Numbered from the stretch's first letter, positions 24,786 to 33,674 are shown. The stretch is DNA of 64,000 bases from Paenarthrobacter nicotinovorans (GCF_007670255.1 NZ_SZVS01000002.1:62001-126000); one strand, 5' to 3'. Translations and numbers: made by a program. Notes: a model not told the origin generated them from the sequence alone.

Positions 24786-25382
24786 GTGACTTCTATCGAA
24801 CCCATCACCCTGACCGGCAACTTCGTGACCCTTGAGCCGTTGGCGCCGGAACACCACGACGGGCTGGTGGACGCCGCCCGCGACGGGGACCTGTGGAAGC
24901 TTTGGTACACCTCCGTTCCCACGCCTGACGGAATGGCCGCGGAGATCGAACGCCGGCTGTCGCTTCAGGAGACAGGTTCCATGCTGCCCTTCGCCACGCG
25001 GCTCAACGCCACGGGCAAGCTCATCGGCATGACCACCTACATGAACATCGACGCCGACACCCCGCGGGTCGAGATCGGGTCCACCTGGAATGCGGCGTCG
25101 GCGCACGGCACGGGAACCAACCCGGATTCGAAGTTGCTGCTGCTCCGGCACGCGTTTGAAACCCTGGGCTGCCCGGCCGTCGAATTCCGCACGCACTGGC
25201 TGAACCACCAGTCCCGCGAGGCGATTGCCCGCTTGGGGGCCAAGCAGGACGGGGTGCTCAGGAACCACTCTCGTACCAAGGATGGCGTGCTGCGCGACAC
25301 GGTGGTGTTCTCCATCCTTGAGCACGAATGGCCAGCGGTGCGGAACGGCCTGGAGTACCGGCTGGCCAAGTACGGGGCGTAG
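24786..25382 (+). CDS. GNAT-family N-acetyltransferase (RimJ/RimL-like)
   Basis: A 198-residue acetyltransferase of the RimJ/RimL type: TLEPLAPEHHDGL at the N-terminus, strand PRVEIGSTWNAASAHGTGTN near residue 97, and EFRTHWLNHQSREAIARLGAKQDGVLRNH near 135, where acetyl-CoA binding and the closing helix are expected. Substrate unknown. The GTG start is leaderless (see 24771-24783). It lies 26 bases after paaH but has its own promoter. Confidence 0.82.
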   Translation: MTSIEPITLTGNFVTLEPLAPEHHDGLVDAARDGDLWKLWYTSVPTPDGMAAEIERRLSLQETGSMLPFATRLNATGKLIGMTTYMNIDADTPRVEIGSTWNAASAHGTGTNPDSKLLLLRHAFETLGCPAVEFRTHWLNHQSREAIARLGAKQDGVLRNHSRTKDGVLRDTVVFSILEHEWPAVRNGLEYRLAKYGA

Positions 25383-25636
25383 CCAACAGGGTGACCACAG
25401 TCCGGAAGCCGAGGTTCAGTCTCCGCACAGCCATCATCACCATCGTCCATCTCCTCTACCGCCGGCAGGGCAAAGCCTGAACACCCTGCTGCGAGGTCTT
25501 TTCCCCGCTTCCCGGCAGGCGTAATCTAGCCACATTGCCCCGGTATGCGGCCGACTGGTGGGCGAGCCGCGACATCCGCGAACAGCTGAAGCTCGGATTG
25601 CCGGAGCCCCATCACCGCATAAAAAGGGGATTAGTC

Positions 25637-26551
25637 ATGGCAAAGCAAAATTCACGACGCCGGATCCCGGCTTTGCTCGGCGGTCTCGCCGTCGCGGCGC
25701 TCACGCTGGGGTTCACCGCCGCTCCTGCCACCGCAGCGCCGCCGCCACCGCTGGACTATGTCGCGTTGGGTGATTCGTACACCGCGGGGACGGGGGCGGA
25801 CGGGCTCACGCGAACTGCAGTCTGCTGGCAGAGCAGCGGAGGCTACGTTGACCTCGTTGATGCATCAGCGAGGGTGGATCTCATAACCAACGCTGCTTGC
25901 CACGGCTCTCTCCTGGCCTTCGATCCGCTCAACCCGAGTCCGTTCTACAACGGTGCACCGACTGTCGCGGAGCAAATCGCCGGCTTGGCCTTCAGCCAGG
26001 CACTGTCCGGTGACACTGATCTGGTGAGCATCACAGCCGGAGCCATTGATGGGGGCAGCCTGCTGGCACTTCAGGCCTGCTCCACCCCGAACACACAGGC
26101 CTGTGCGGCAACCGTCGCCGGAATCATCCAGAACCTCGGGAGTCTTGAAGCCGGACTGGAACTTACCTACCAGTCGATCCAGGCCGCCGCTCCGAACGCG
26201 ACGATCGTTGTCATGGGATACCCGCGTCTGTTCGATCCGTCCCGGGGGAATATTGTGATCGGCGGGGTTACCGTTGTGCCGGTTACTAACCAGATCACAG
26301 TGAACACGGCCGTGAATGCCCTCAATGCCACCATCGCGAAGGCCGTGGCGGAGAGCGGGACCAACGCCGTGTTCGTTGACGTGACCAAGCGCTTCCTGGG
26401 CCATGCAGTGAATTCGGGCAATTCATGGATCGTACTGGACTTGGCACAGCTGCAGGCGGATGCCAACTTCCACCCGAACGACGCCGGACATCAGGCCTAC
26501 GCGTCAGCTCTGCTCTCCACGATTAAACCCACCAAGCTGGTGAAACAGTAA
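25637..26551 (+). CDS. Secreted SGNH/GDSL-type esterase or lipase
   Basis: The 304-residue protein has a signal peptide (RRRIPALLGGLAVAALTLGF with cleavage after ATA-A near residue 32). A GDSYTAG block carries the nucleophile Ser near residue 46. An oxyanion Gly/Asn pair and a terminal FHPNDAGHQAYA block give the Asp-His pair. Several Cys pairs suggest disulphides, as in the Streptomyces SGNH lipase family. The ATG follows AAAAGGGGA; upstream in-frame codons to 25535 precede the signal peptide and are rejected. The 254-base gap before it holds no other gene; TAATCT near 25521 is a possible -10. Confidence 0.87.
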   Translation: MAKQNSRRRIPALLGGLAVAALTLGFTAAPATAAPPPPLDYVALGDSYTAGTGADGLTRTAVCWQSSGGYVDLVDASARVDLITNAACHGSLLAFDPLNPSPFYNGAPTVAEQIAGLAFSQALSGDTDLVSITAGAIDGGSLLALQACSTPNTQACAATVAGIIQNLGSLEAGLELTYQSIQAAAPNATIVVMGYPRLFDPSRGNIVIGGVTVVPVTNQITVNTAVNALNATIAKAVAESGTNAVFVDVTKRFLGHAVNSGNSWIVLDLAQLQADANFHPNDAGHQAYASALLSTIKPTKLVKQ

Positions 26552-26562
26552 CTGACGTTGCC

Positions 26563-26604
26563 AACCCGCTGATCCGTTGCTGGCCAACAACGGATCAGCG
26601 GGTT
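26563..26604 (+). terminator. Terminator hairpin after the SGNH esterase gene
   Basis: A perfect 17-bp stem (AACCCGCTGATCCGTTG with its complement, arms 26563-26579 and 26588-26604) has an 8-base loop and begins 11 bases after the stop codon. No T-run follows. Confidence 0.65.
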
Positions 26605-26641
26605 CACCACGGGGTCGTGCATATGTGCTTAGCTGGCTCCT

Positions 26642-27349
26642 ATGGACGGGACTTCTTCAACCCACCAAAGCGTCCACTGGGACGGTGCGGTCAACGCTTG
26701 GAGGATCGCCGGCGACGTGTACCGGATGGGCCGCCACGAATGGGTCACCGGTACTGGTTGGCAGCAGATGTACGACGACGGCGTCCGCACCGTGATCGAC
26801 CTGCGCGCCTCGCGGGAGCGGCGGCAACGCGACACCGATCCCGAGGTGCCGGACGATGTGAAGGCGCGGATCGCCGTCGTACATTGCCCAACGGAGGATC
26901 CGGACCATGGGCGCTTCAGCGAGCTGTTCGGCCCGTACTTGAAGGACCCGGCACAGTATGGCGACTATTTGCAGCTGTTCGGGGAGAAAATCGCGGCGGT
27001 GTTCAAGGCAATAGCTGCCTCGCCGGGCAAAGTGGTGGTGCACTGTTCAGCCGGCCGGGACCGCAGCGGAATGATCGCGTTGATGCTGCAGCGGCTTGCA
27101 GGGTTCACCGATGACGAGATCCTTCGGGGCTACGAACTCGCGGCACGGGGGATCAACGAGAGGCACCGTACGCACGGGGCGCCCCATGTCCACGACCCCT
27201 ATCTTCCCGATGAACAGCTCGAGGCCTTGCTGGCGGAGCGCCTGCAGAGTCTGCGGCTTTTCCTGGCATCGATTGATGTTGGGGGTTTCCTGAAGGCCAA
27301 TGGTCTTAGCGATCGGGAGGTAACGGCAGTACTCACAAAACTCCGGTGA
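26642..27349 (+). CDS. Tyrosine-protein phosphatase (MptpB-like)
   Basis: A 235-residue phosphatase of the Y_phosphatase3 / MptpB group. It has the P-loop VVHCSAGRDRSGMIA near residue 130 (Cys and Arg of the CX5R signature plus the DR extension) and an N-terminal Y-R-(M)-G-R...VIDLR block near 30-57 typical of this family. Likely acts on phosphotyrosine or phosphoinositide-type substrates. A weak -10 (TAGCTG, 26630-26635) sits six bases before the ATG. Confidence 0.88.
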   Translation: MDGTSSTHQSVHWDGAVNAWRIAGDVYRMGRHEWVTGTGWQQMYDDGVRTVIDLRASRERRQRDTDPEVPDDVKARIAVVHCPTEDPDHGRFSELFGPYLKDPAQYGDYLQLFGEKIAAVFKAIAASPGKVVVHCSAGRDRSGMIALMLQRLAGFTDDEILRGYELAARGINERHRTHGAPHVHDPYLPDEQLEALLAERLQSLRLFLASIDVGGFLKANGLSDREVTAVLTKLR

Positions 27350-27403
27350 CGCGGCGCTGCTAACAAGCTGAGTTGACTCACTCCCGACCCCGGACGGAAC
27401 CGC

Positions 27404-28387
27404 ATGACTCACGGCGCCCGTGTCACCATCGTGACCCGAACCAAGAACCGACCCGTTTTCCTTGCCCGCGCGCTGGATGACATCTTTGCGCAAACCTTCC
27501 AGGACTTTGAGCTGGTCATCGTCAATGACGGCGGCGACCCGTCCGACGTCGATCGCCTCACCTCCCAGCGGCCGGAAATCGAGAGGGAACGCATCACTAC
27601 GCTGCACCACTCCGAATCGGTGGGAATGGAAGGGGCATCAAACGCCGGCGTGAAAGCGGGCACGGGCGAGTTTGTGGTCATTCACGATGACGACGACTTC
27701 TGGGCACCCGACTTCCTCGCCCGCACCGTGGCGTACCTTGACGACCCCGCGCACGCCGACGAGACCGGCGTGATGGTTCGGACGGAAATCGTCATCGAGG
27801 AATTGGTGGGCGACCGGATCGAGCCCGTCCGACGCGAAATCTTCTGGGCCGGAATGCGGCAGATAACCCTCTCGGACATGCTGAAGATCAACCGGGCGGT
27901 GCCTATTTCTTTCCTGTACCGCCGCAGTGTTCATGAAGCGGTGGGCTTCTACAACGAGGACCTGCCTGTGGTGGGCGATTGGGAGTTCCACCTGCGCGTA
28001 TTGAGCCACTCGCGGGTGGGCTTTCTCGACGGCGAACCCCTCGCCTTCTGGTCCCAGCGGCCCGAATCCGAAGGGCACGACGGCAACAGCATTTTCGCCA
28101 AGGCGGCCGAGCATGCCCACTACGATGCCTTGGTCCGTGATGAACATCTTCGCGACGACGTTGCCCGCAACGGCCTTGGCACCGTGCTCTACCTGACCCG
28201 GGTCCTGGCCGAGCAGGAAGAACTTATCGTTGCCCAGCAGCGTCGCCTGGATGACACCACAGCCAAACTCGATCACATCCTTGACCGCATCGAAGCCCTC
28301 AACCATACGGTCGTGACGCGGACCAGCGTGGGGGAGTTCCTGAAAAAGCCTATGCTGCTGGCAAGGAAGCTCGGCCTCCGCAGCTGA
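27404..28387 (+). CDS. Glycosyltransferase family 2
   Basis: A 327-residue GT-A enzyme beginning VTIVTRTKNRPVFLARALDD, with VNDGG near residue 42 and the metal-binding DxD-type run IHDDDDFWAPDF near 90. The region near 185 (VGDWEFHLRVL) fits the acceptor side. The C-terminal ~60 residues form an amphipathic helix, possibly a coiled coil (EEQEELIVAQQRRLDDTTAKL region). Acceptor unknown. The stop codon runs directly into a 32-bp tandem repeat array. Confidence 0.87.
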   Translation: MTHGARVTIVTRTKNRPVFLARALDDIFAQTFQDFELVIVNDGGDPSDVDRLTSQRPEIERERITTLHHSESVGMEGASNAGVKAGTGEFVVIHDDDDFWAPDFLARTVAYLDDPAHADETGVMVRTEIVIEELVGDRIEPVRREIFWAGMRQITLSDMLKINRAVPISFLYRRSVHEAVGFYNEDLPVVGDWEFHLRVLSHSRVGFLDGEPLAFWSQRPESEGHDGNSIFAKAAEHAHYDALVRDEHLRDDVARNGLGTVLYLTRVLAEQEELIVAQQRRLDDTTAKLDHILDRIEALNHTVVTRTSVGEFLKKPMLLARKLGLRS

Positions 28388-28492
28388 CGCTCGCTCACAT
28401 TCCCGGGGGTTTGGGCTGGACGCTCGCTCACGTTCCCGGGGTTTGGGCTGGACGCTCGCTCATGTTCCCGGGGTTTGGGCTGGACGCTCGCT
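28386..28492. repeat. 32-bp tandem repeat array A, abutting the glycosyltransferase stop
   Basis: GACGCTCGCTCA begins units at 28386, 28419, 28451 and (partial) 28483, giving periods of 33, 32 and 32. Each unit continues with a TTCCCGGGG and TTTGGGCTG segment. A short second repeat CCAAGTTCGGCG (twice, about 28499-28522) follows. The reverse complement matches the units of the array at 30939-31113. The remaining gap to paaZ (28523-28741) holds the PaaR site and promoter; no further gene is seen. Confidence 0.85.
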
Positions 28493-28658
28493 AAACGCCA
28501 AGTTCGGCGCCAAGTTCGGCGCCAAATAGCCAAGCCAAAAGTAACCAAGAAAGGGTCGGTCCCACTCACAGTGGGGCCGGCCCTTCCTCGCGCATTGAGG
28601 CCAACCGCGGCAAATTCCTGCTGTACTCTCCCGGGCATTCATGTACCCTGTATATATT

Positions 28659-28672
28659 ACCGAACGGCCGGT
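28659..28672 (+). promoter_or_regulatory. PaaR-type operator, site 2 (paaZ)
   Basis: ACCGAACGGCCGGT fits the core ACCGNNCGNNCGGT perfectly, and the following CAGT matches the outer half of the corynebacterial PaaR motif. It overlaps a TATATATT stretch that probably contains the -10 and lies 69 bases before the paaZ ATG. Confidence 0.8.
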
Positions 28673-28741
28673 CAGTAATGTTGGCGATTGAGTCAGCACC
28701 GACCGTGCCGATCTCACGTGCCTTGGAAGGACCCGTCGACG

Positions 28742-30841
28742 ATGACCACTACCGCAGTCGCCCCGGAAACCACAGCCGTTGCCACAGTGCCCAGCTTCGT
28801 CAGGAATGCCTGGTGGACTCCGGCAGCTGATGCGAAGAAAGTCCCGGTCCGCGATGCCAGCACCGGAGAAGTCCTGGCGAACGTGAGCACCGACGGACTG
28901 GACCTGGCCGCCGTCGTCGATTTCGCACGCACCACAGGCCAAGCCGAACTCGGGAAACTGACGTTCCACCAGCGCGCGCTCAAGCTCAAAGAACTCGCCA
29001 TGTACCTCAACGGCCGCCGCGAGGAACTGTACGCATCCTCGTCGCAGAGCGGTGCCACCAAGATCGACAACATGATCGACATCGACGGCGGCATCGGCGT
29101 GCTCTTCACGTTCGGCTCCAAGGGCCGCCGCGAACTGCCCAACTCGCAGGTTGTGGTGGACGGTCCCATGGAAATCCTGTCCAAGGACGGCTCGTTCGCC
29201 GGCGAGCACATCTACACCCGCATCCCCGGCGTTGCCGTTCAGATCAACGCATTCAACTTCCCGGTGTGGGGCATGCTGGAAAAGTTTGCCCCCGCGTTCT
29301 TGGCCGGGGTTCCCACGATCGTGAAGCCGGCGACGCCCACCGGCTACATTGCCGCGGACGCCGTCCGGGCGATCGTCGAGTCCGGGATTCTGCCTGAGGG
29401 GTCCATCCAGCTGATCTCCGGTTCCGCGCGGACCATCCTGGACGAACTGGACTATCGCGACCTCGTCTCCTTCACGGGTTCGGCGTCAACGGCCAATTCC
29501 CTGAAGTCACACCCGAACGTTGTCCAAGGCGGCGTTCGGTTCACTTCGGAGACGGACTCGCTCAACGCTGCCATCCTCGGCCCCGACGCCGTTCCAGGCA
29601 CCCCCGAGTTTGACGCTTTCGTCAAGGCCGTCGTCACGGAGATGACCGTCAAGGCCGGCCAAAAGTGCACGGCCATCCGCCGGGTGCTGGTCCCCAAGTC
29701 CTTGGTCTCCGAAGTGGCCGCCGCCATCGGCGCGCGCATCACGGAACGCGTCGTGGTCGGCGACCCCCGAGCCGAAGGCGTCACCATGGGCGCCCTCGCG
29801 TCGCTGGAACAGCTCGCCGATGTCCGGGCTGCTGTTCAGTCAATGCTCGACGCCGGTGGTGAACTTGCGTACGGAAGCCTGGATTCGCCGTCGGTCACCT
29901 CGGTTGGAGGCGCCGTAGGTGTCGTCGAGGACGGGGCGTTCATGTCGCCGGTTCTCCTGAGTTGGAGCGATGCCGAAGCCGAAGAAGTGCACTCGCTGGA
30001 AGCCTTCGGGCCTGTTTCCTCGGTCCTTGGCTATAACGACCTCGCCGACGCCGTGCGGCTGGCCGCCCGTGGTTCAGGCTCATTGGTGGCCTCGGTGTGC
30101 ACCAATGACCCCGCCGTCGCACGCGAGTTGGTGACTGGAATCGCCGCCCACCATGGCCGTGTGCACATGCTCAACCGCGAGGACGCACGTTCCTCCACGG
30201 GCCACGGTTCCCCTGTTCCCCACCTCGTCCACGGCGGTCCTGGCCGCGCCGGCGGTGGCGAGGAGCTGGGCGGCATCCGCTCCGTGCTGCACCACATGCA
30301 GCGCACTGCCATCCAAGGTTCGCCCAACATGCTCACGGCAGTCACGGGCCAGTGGCACACAGGTGCCGATCGGAACTTCACCCTCGAAACCGAGGGTGAG
30401 CACCCGTTCCGCAAGTCCCTTGCCACGTTGCGTATTGGCGACGCCGTACGTTCGGAGCTGCGCCAGGTCTCGCTTGAAGACATCACTGCCTTTGCGAATT
30501 CCACGGGCGATACCTTCTACGCCCACACCAACCAGGAAGCCGCGGAGGCCAACCCGTTCTTCCCGGGTATCGTGGCGCACGGGTACCTGCTCCTGAGCTG
30601 GGCCGCCGGGTTGTTCGTGGAGCCGGCTCCGGGTCCCGTCCTGGCCAATTACGGCTTGGAGAACCTGCGCTTCATTACGCCCGTGGCTGCGGGCGACTCC
30701 ATCCGCGTAACCCTCACGGCCAAGAAGATCACTCCGCGCGAGACCGACGAATACGGCGAGGTTGCCTGGGACGCTGTCCTGACCAACCAGAACGATGAGA
30801 TCGTGGCAACCTACGACGTCCTGACCCTCGTCGAGAAGTAA
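28742..30841 (+). CDS. paaZ: PaaZ: oxepin-CoA hydrolase / 3-oxo-5,6-dehydrosuberyl-CoA semialdehyde dehydrogenase
   Basis: A bifunctional fusion of 699 residues (E. coli PaaZ is about 680). Residues 1-530 are an aldehyde dehydrogenase with NAFNFPVWGMLEKFAPA near 170, SFTGSA near 243 and catalytic Cys near residue 309 in AGQKCTAIRR. Residues 556-695 are a MaoC-type hot-dog hydratase (VSLEDITAFANSTGDTFYAH and PGIVAHGYLLLSW), which opens the oxepin ring. The ATG at 28742 follows GGAAGGA. Monocistronic, with an operator upstream and a hairpin downstream. Confidence 0.93.
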   Translation: MTTTAVAPETTAVATVPSFVRNAWWTPAADAKKVPVRDASTGEVLANVSTDGLDLAAVVDFARTTGQAELGKLTFHQRALKLKELAMYLNGRREELYASSSQSGATKIDNMIDIDGGIGVLFTFGSKGRRELPNSQVVVDGPMEILSKDGSFAGEHIYTRIPGVAVQINAFNFPVWGMLEKFAPAFLAGVPTIVKPATPTGYIAADAVRAIVESGILPEGSIQLISGSARTILDELDYRDLVSFTGSASTANSLKSHPNVVQGGVRFTSETDSLNAAILGPDAVPGTPEFDAFVKAVVTEMTVKAGQKCTAIRRVLVPKSLVSEVAAAIGARITERVVVGDPRAEGVTMGALASLEQLADVRAAVQSMLDAGGELAYGSLDSPSVTSVGGAVGVVEDGAFMSPVLLSWSDAEAEEVHSLEAFGPVSSVLGYNDLADAVRLAARGSGSLVASVCTNDPAVARELVTGIAAHHGRVHMLNREDARSSTGHGSPVPHLVHGGPGRAGGGEELGGIRSVLHHMQRTAIQGSPNMLTAVTGQWHTGADRNFTLETEGEHPFRKSLATLRIGDAVRSELRQVSLEDITAFANSTGDTFYAHTNQEAAEANPFFPGIVAHGYLLLSWAAGLFVEPAPGPVLANYGLENLRFITPVAAGDSIRVTLTAKKITPRETDEYGEVAWDAVLTNQNDEIVATYDVLTLVEK

Positions 30842-30843
30842 CC

Positions 30844-30886
30844 CTCTCTCACATCCCCTGGGATTGGGGCGGACGCTCTCTCATAC
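30844..30886. repeat. 32-bp repeat fragment directly after the paaZ stop
   Basis: CTCTCTCACA (30844) recurs as CTCTCTCATA at 30876, a 32-base period. The intervening CATCCCCTGGGATTGGGG is related to the unit of array A and has the same orientation relative to its gene. It is about one and a third units long. Confidence 0.6.
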
Positions 30887-30892
30887 AACCGA

Positions 30893-30929
30893 CGAAACGC
30901 CTTTCCACGCGCTGTGGGAAGGCGTTTCG
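30893..30929 (+). terminator. Terminator hairpin after paaZ
   Basis: CGAAACGCCTTTCCAC (30893-30908) pairs with GTGGGAAGGCGTTTCG (30914-30929) over 16 bp with one wobble and a 5-base loop. Confidence 0.6.
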
Positions 30930-30938
30930 CGTGTGGGT

Positions 30939-31113
30939 TGTGCGCGAGCGTTGGGCTCAAGGGGCGGGGATGTGATTGGGGGTTGGGCTCAAACCGGGGG
31001 GATGTGCGCGAGCGTGCGCCGAAAGCAGGGGGGATGTGATTGGGGGTTCGGCTCAAGCCGGGGGAATGTGCGCGAGCGTTGGGCTCAAACGCCGGGGATG
31101 TGAGCGGGCGTCA
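30939..31113. repeat. 32-bp tandem repeat array B, ending at the TetR stop codon
   Basis: Five contiguous 32-bp units start at 30939, 30971, 31003, 31035 and 31067, with a partial sixth at 31099. Units 1, 3 and 5 start TGTGCGCGAGCG; units 2 and 4 start TGTGATTGGGGG, so there is a 64-bp higher-order period. Most units contain GGCTCAA followed by a G-rich run. The array ends on the TCA that is the TetR stop codon (minus strand). It is inverted relative to array A. There are no unique spacers, so this is not a CRISPR array. Confidence 0.9.
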
Positions 31114-31713
31114 GGCGGCGCTGTGGAGGCCGTCGAAGGCCATGGTGATGACGTCGTCGGCGAGCTTTTCGGGGGACAGCGAGCCGCCGGGCTTGTACCA
31201 CTCCACGATCGAGTTGATGGTGCCGAACAGCAGCCGGGTCACGGTGCGGGGATCGATGTCCTGGCGCAGCGATCCGTCGTCGCGGGCCGCGGAAATCAAG
31301 GCAGCCACCTTGTGGTCGAAAGCGCGACGACGTTCCAGTGCGTCGCGTTCGATCTCCGTGTTGCCCCGCAGCCGCAGCAGCAAGGTGACGAACGGCAGCC
31401 GATCCACCAGCACGGCGATAGTTTGCCGGAGCACGAATTCCAGCCTGGCGTCGGCAGGGCCGGAGGTGGCCGCGGGTTCCTCCAGGATCGCCTCCAGGCC
31501 ACCCAGTGCGTGGTCCAGGGCGAGCTTCAGGAGATCGCCCTTGGACGGCACGTGGTGGTAGATGGCTGACTTGGAGATCCCCAGGTTCTCGGCCAGGATG
31601 CCCATGGACGTAGCGTCGTAGCCGTGCCGGTTGAAGACGTCGACGGCGATGCGGAGCACCGACTGTTGGTCATAACCGGGCCGTCCGCGCTTGGTGGTGG
31701 TCTCAGTAGGCAT
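31111..31713 (-). CDS. paaR: TetR-family regulator, likely phenylacetate repressor PaaR
   Basis: A 200-residue TetR regulator. The N-terminal helix-turn-helix spans about residues 15-62 (SVLRIAVDVFNRHGYDATSM and LGISKSAIYHHVPSKGDLL); the rest is the helical ligand-binding domain. It sits between paaZ and paaK-paaI. All four paa transcription units in the window carry an operator of the kind bound by corynebacterial TetR-type PaaR, so this gene is the natural regulator, with phenylacetyl-CoA as the expected inducer (family knowledge; not visible here). No operator is evident at its own promoter. Confidence 0.82.
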   Translation of the reverse strand: MPTETTTKRGRPGYDQQSVLRIAVDVFNRHGYDATSMGILAENLGISKSAIYHHVPSKGDLLKLALDHALGGLEAILEEPAATSGPADARLEFVLRQTIAVLVDRLPFVTLLLRLRGNTEIERDALERRRAFDHKVAALISAARDDGSLRQDIDPRTVTRLLFGTINSIVEWYKPGGSLSPEKLADDVITMAFDGLHSAA

Positions 31714-31749
31714 GCTGGCATTTTCTCACGTTCTGAACGGCAGAAGCCG

Positions 31750-33087
31750 CTAGCCCTTGGGGCGCATGTCGTAGATCCGGCGGAGTTTGCCGTTGGACCG
31801 CTCAAGGGAACCGGGCTCAACGACGTCAACGACGCAAGAGGACCCAACGTGAATCTTGATCTGCTCCCGCAAGGTGTGTGCCGCCGTCGTACCGGCCTCA
31901 ACGGGGACGGACTCGCGGCGCTCAATGCGGACCGTCAGCGAGTCCATGCGCTTGCCCTCGGGCCGGGTGATTTCCAGCTGGAAGTGCGGGCTGAGCTCGG
32001 GGATGCGCAGCGCGATTTCCTCGATCTGCGAGGGGAAGAGGTTCACGCCGCGCAGGATGATCATGTCGTCGCTGCGCCCCGTGATGCGGCCCATGCGGCG
32101 GTGTGCCGGGCGGGCCGTGCCGGGAAGCAGGCGGGTGAGGTCCTTGGTGCGGTACCGGATGATGGGCAGGGCTTCCTTGGTCAAGGAGGTGAAGACCAGC
32201 TCACCGGGCTCGCCATCGCCAAGGACCGTGGAGTGGTCGAACGGATCGATGATTTCGGGGCGGAAGTGGTCCTCCCAGATATGGCAGCCGTCCTGGGTTT
32301 CAACAGCTTCACCGGCGACACCCGGACCCATGACTTCGGAGAGCCCGTAGATGTCCGAGGCCTTGATGTTCATGGTGGTTTCGAGCTCGTGGCGCATTTC
32401 CTCGGTCCACGGTTCGGCACCCAGAACGGCGTACTTGAGCGACGTGGAGGTGGGGTCGATGCCCAGGTGCGCCATGGCGTCGGCGATGGTCAGCAGGTAG
32501 GTGGGCGTGGCCAGGATGGCGTCCGGCTTGAAGTCCTGGATGAGCTGGATCTGGCGTTCGGTCTGGCCGCCGGACATGGGGATGACGGTGCAGCCAAGTG
32601 CTTCGGCGCCAGCGTGAGCGCCGAGACCGCCCGTGAACAGGCCGTAACCGTAGGCGTTGTGGACCTTCATGCCGGGGCGGACGCCCGAGGCACGCAGGGA
32701 GCGGGCCACCAGCGTGGCCCAGTTGGCGAGGTCGTTCTTGGTGTAGCCGACCACCGTGGGGCGTCCTGTAGTGCCGGAGCTGGCGTGGAGGCGGGCCACC
32801 TGGTCCTGCGGCACGGCGAACATGCCGAACGGGTACTCCAGGCGGAGGTCTTCCTTGGTGGTGTACGGGAACTTGCCTAGGTCGCTCAGTTCGCGCAGGT
32901 CCGACGGGTGGACTCCGGCTTCGTCGAACTTCCGCTTGTACAACGGCACGCGGTCGTAGGCGTAGGCCACCGTGTGCTGGAGGCGGGTGAGTTGCAGGGC
33001 CTCGAGCTCGTCGCGGGAGATGGTCTCTTCACGGTCCAGCACGGCATCTGAGGGCGATACGGGTGTGGCCACGGTGTTCTGGGTCAT
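31750..33087 (-). CDS. paaK: Phenylacetate-CoA ligase PaaK
   Basis: An adenylate-forming ligase of 445 residues that makes phenylacetyl-CoA, the committed step of the pathway. Motifs: ATP loop HASSGTTGRPTVVGY near residue 101, DIYGLSEVMGPGVAGE near 242, YRTKDLTRLLPG near 310 and GRSDDMIILRGVNLFPSQIE near 334. The N-terminus LTRLQHTVAYAYDRVPLYKRKF is typical of PaaK. The start lies 8 bases after the paaI stop with AGGAA between them, so paaI-paaK is one unit. Confidence 0.95.
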   Translation of the reverse strand: MTQNTVATPVSPSDAVLDREETISRDELEALQLTRLQHTVAYAYDRVPLYKRKFDEAGVHPSDLRELSDLGKFPYTTKEDLRLEYPFGMFAVPQDQVARLHASSGTTGRPTVVGYTKNDLANWATLVARSLRASGVRPGMKVHNAYGYGLFTGGLGAHAGAEALGCTVIPMSGGQTERQIQLIQDFKPDAILATPTYLLTIADAMAHLGIDPTSTSLKYAVLGAEPWTEEMRHELETTMNIKASDIYGLSEVMGPGVAGEAVETQDGCHIWEDHFRPEIIDPFDHSTVLGDGEPGELVFTSLTKEALPIIRYRTKDLTRLLPGTARPAHRRMGRITGRSDDMIILRGVNLFPSQIEEIALRIPELSPHFQLEITRPEGKRMDSLTVRIERRESVPVEAGTTAAHTLREQIKIHVGSSCVVDVVEPGSLERSNGKLRRIYDMRPKG

Positions 33088-33095
33088 GAGGGTTC

Positions 33096-33566
33096 CTACT
33101 TCTTGGAGATGGTCCGGCTGCGGCCGCGGAACTCAGCGATGAGCTCCCCGGGCTGGGCGTCGGCAGTGGAGGGGGCGTCGGCGTCGGGGGCGGCAGCGAA
33201 GATCTGGATGTCGTACAGACCGCTCCTGCCGGTACTTGCGCGTCGGTTTGCGACGGCGGTAATCACCTGACCCTGGAAGGCCGGCTTGATGAAATTGATG
33301 TCGACGCCGGAGGCCACCGTGATGGAGGCCGCCTCCTCGGGCGTCGGGTTGGCCGGGTTGCAGGCCAGAGCGAAGGCGGTGTCACCGAAGGCAAAGATCA
33401 TTCCGCCGTGGGCCATGCCGAAGCCGTTGAGCATCTCCTGCCGGAGGTGCATGCGGATGGTGGCGTGGCCGTCGTCGAGCTTGAGGACCTCGATGCCCAT
33501 CCATTCGGACGCGTAGTCGTTCGTCAGGATGTGGTGCGAAGCACCGGAGAGGGTTGTTTCAACCAT
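33096..33566 (-). CDS. paaI: Hydroxyphenylacetyl-CoA thioesterase PaaI
   Basis: A hot-dog thioesterase of 156 residues. It has the PaaI motif NGFGMAHGGMIFAFGDTAFALACN, with the catalytic Asp in GDTAFA near residue 63, and GVDINFIKPAFQG near 90. PaaI rescues CoA from dead-end aryl-CoA intermediates. The ATG at 33566 has GGAGG about nine bases upstream. A variant PaaR-type operator lies 25 bases upstream. Confidence 0.9.
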   Translation of the reverse strand: MVETTLSGASHHILTNDYASEWMGIEVLKLDDGHATIRMHLRQEMLNGFGMAHGGMIFAFGDTAFALACNPANPTPEEAASITVASGVDINFIKPAFQGQVITAVANRRASTGRSGLYDIQIFAAAPDADAPSTADAQPGELIAEFRGRSRTISKK

Positions 33567-33590
33567 GCGTCATTGCCTCCAGCTTTATTT

Positions 33591-33604
33591 ACCGAATGTT
33601 CATT
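33591..33604 (-). promoter_or_regulatory. Variant PaaR-type operator, site 4 (paaI-paaK)
   Basis: On the minus strand AATGAACATTCGGTAA aligns to the paaA site AACGAACGGTCGGTAA at 13 of 16 positions. It departs from the strict core at three fixed bases, so binding may be weaker. Confidence 0.5.
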
Positions 33605-33661
33605 AGGTAATCCCAGATCGCGCCACGTGTCAAGACTGGGCCACGATTCGTCCGGGCCTAG

Positions 33662-33667
33662 TAGCCT
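33662..33667 (+). promoter_or_regulatory. -10 box TAGCCT, leaderless start of GNAT gene
   Basis: TAGCCT is followed by seven bases and the ATG at 33675; no SD is present. Confidence 0.45.
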
Positions 33668-33674
33668 CAAGTGC

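Noticed and set aside
30939..31113. Regular 32-bp periodicity resembling a CRISPR array
   Set aside because: Units are contiguous with no unique spacers, and no cas genes are present.
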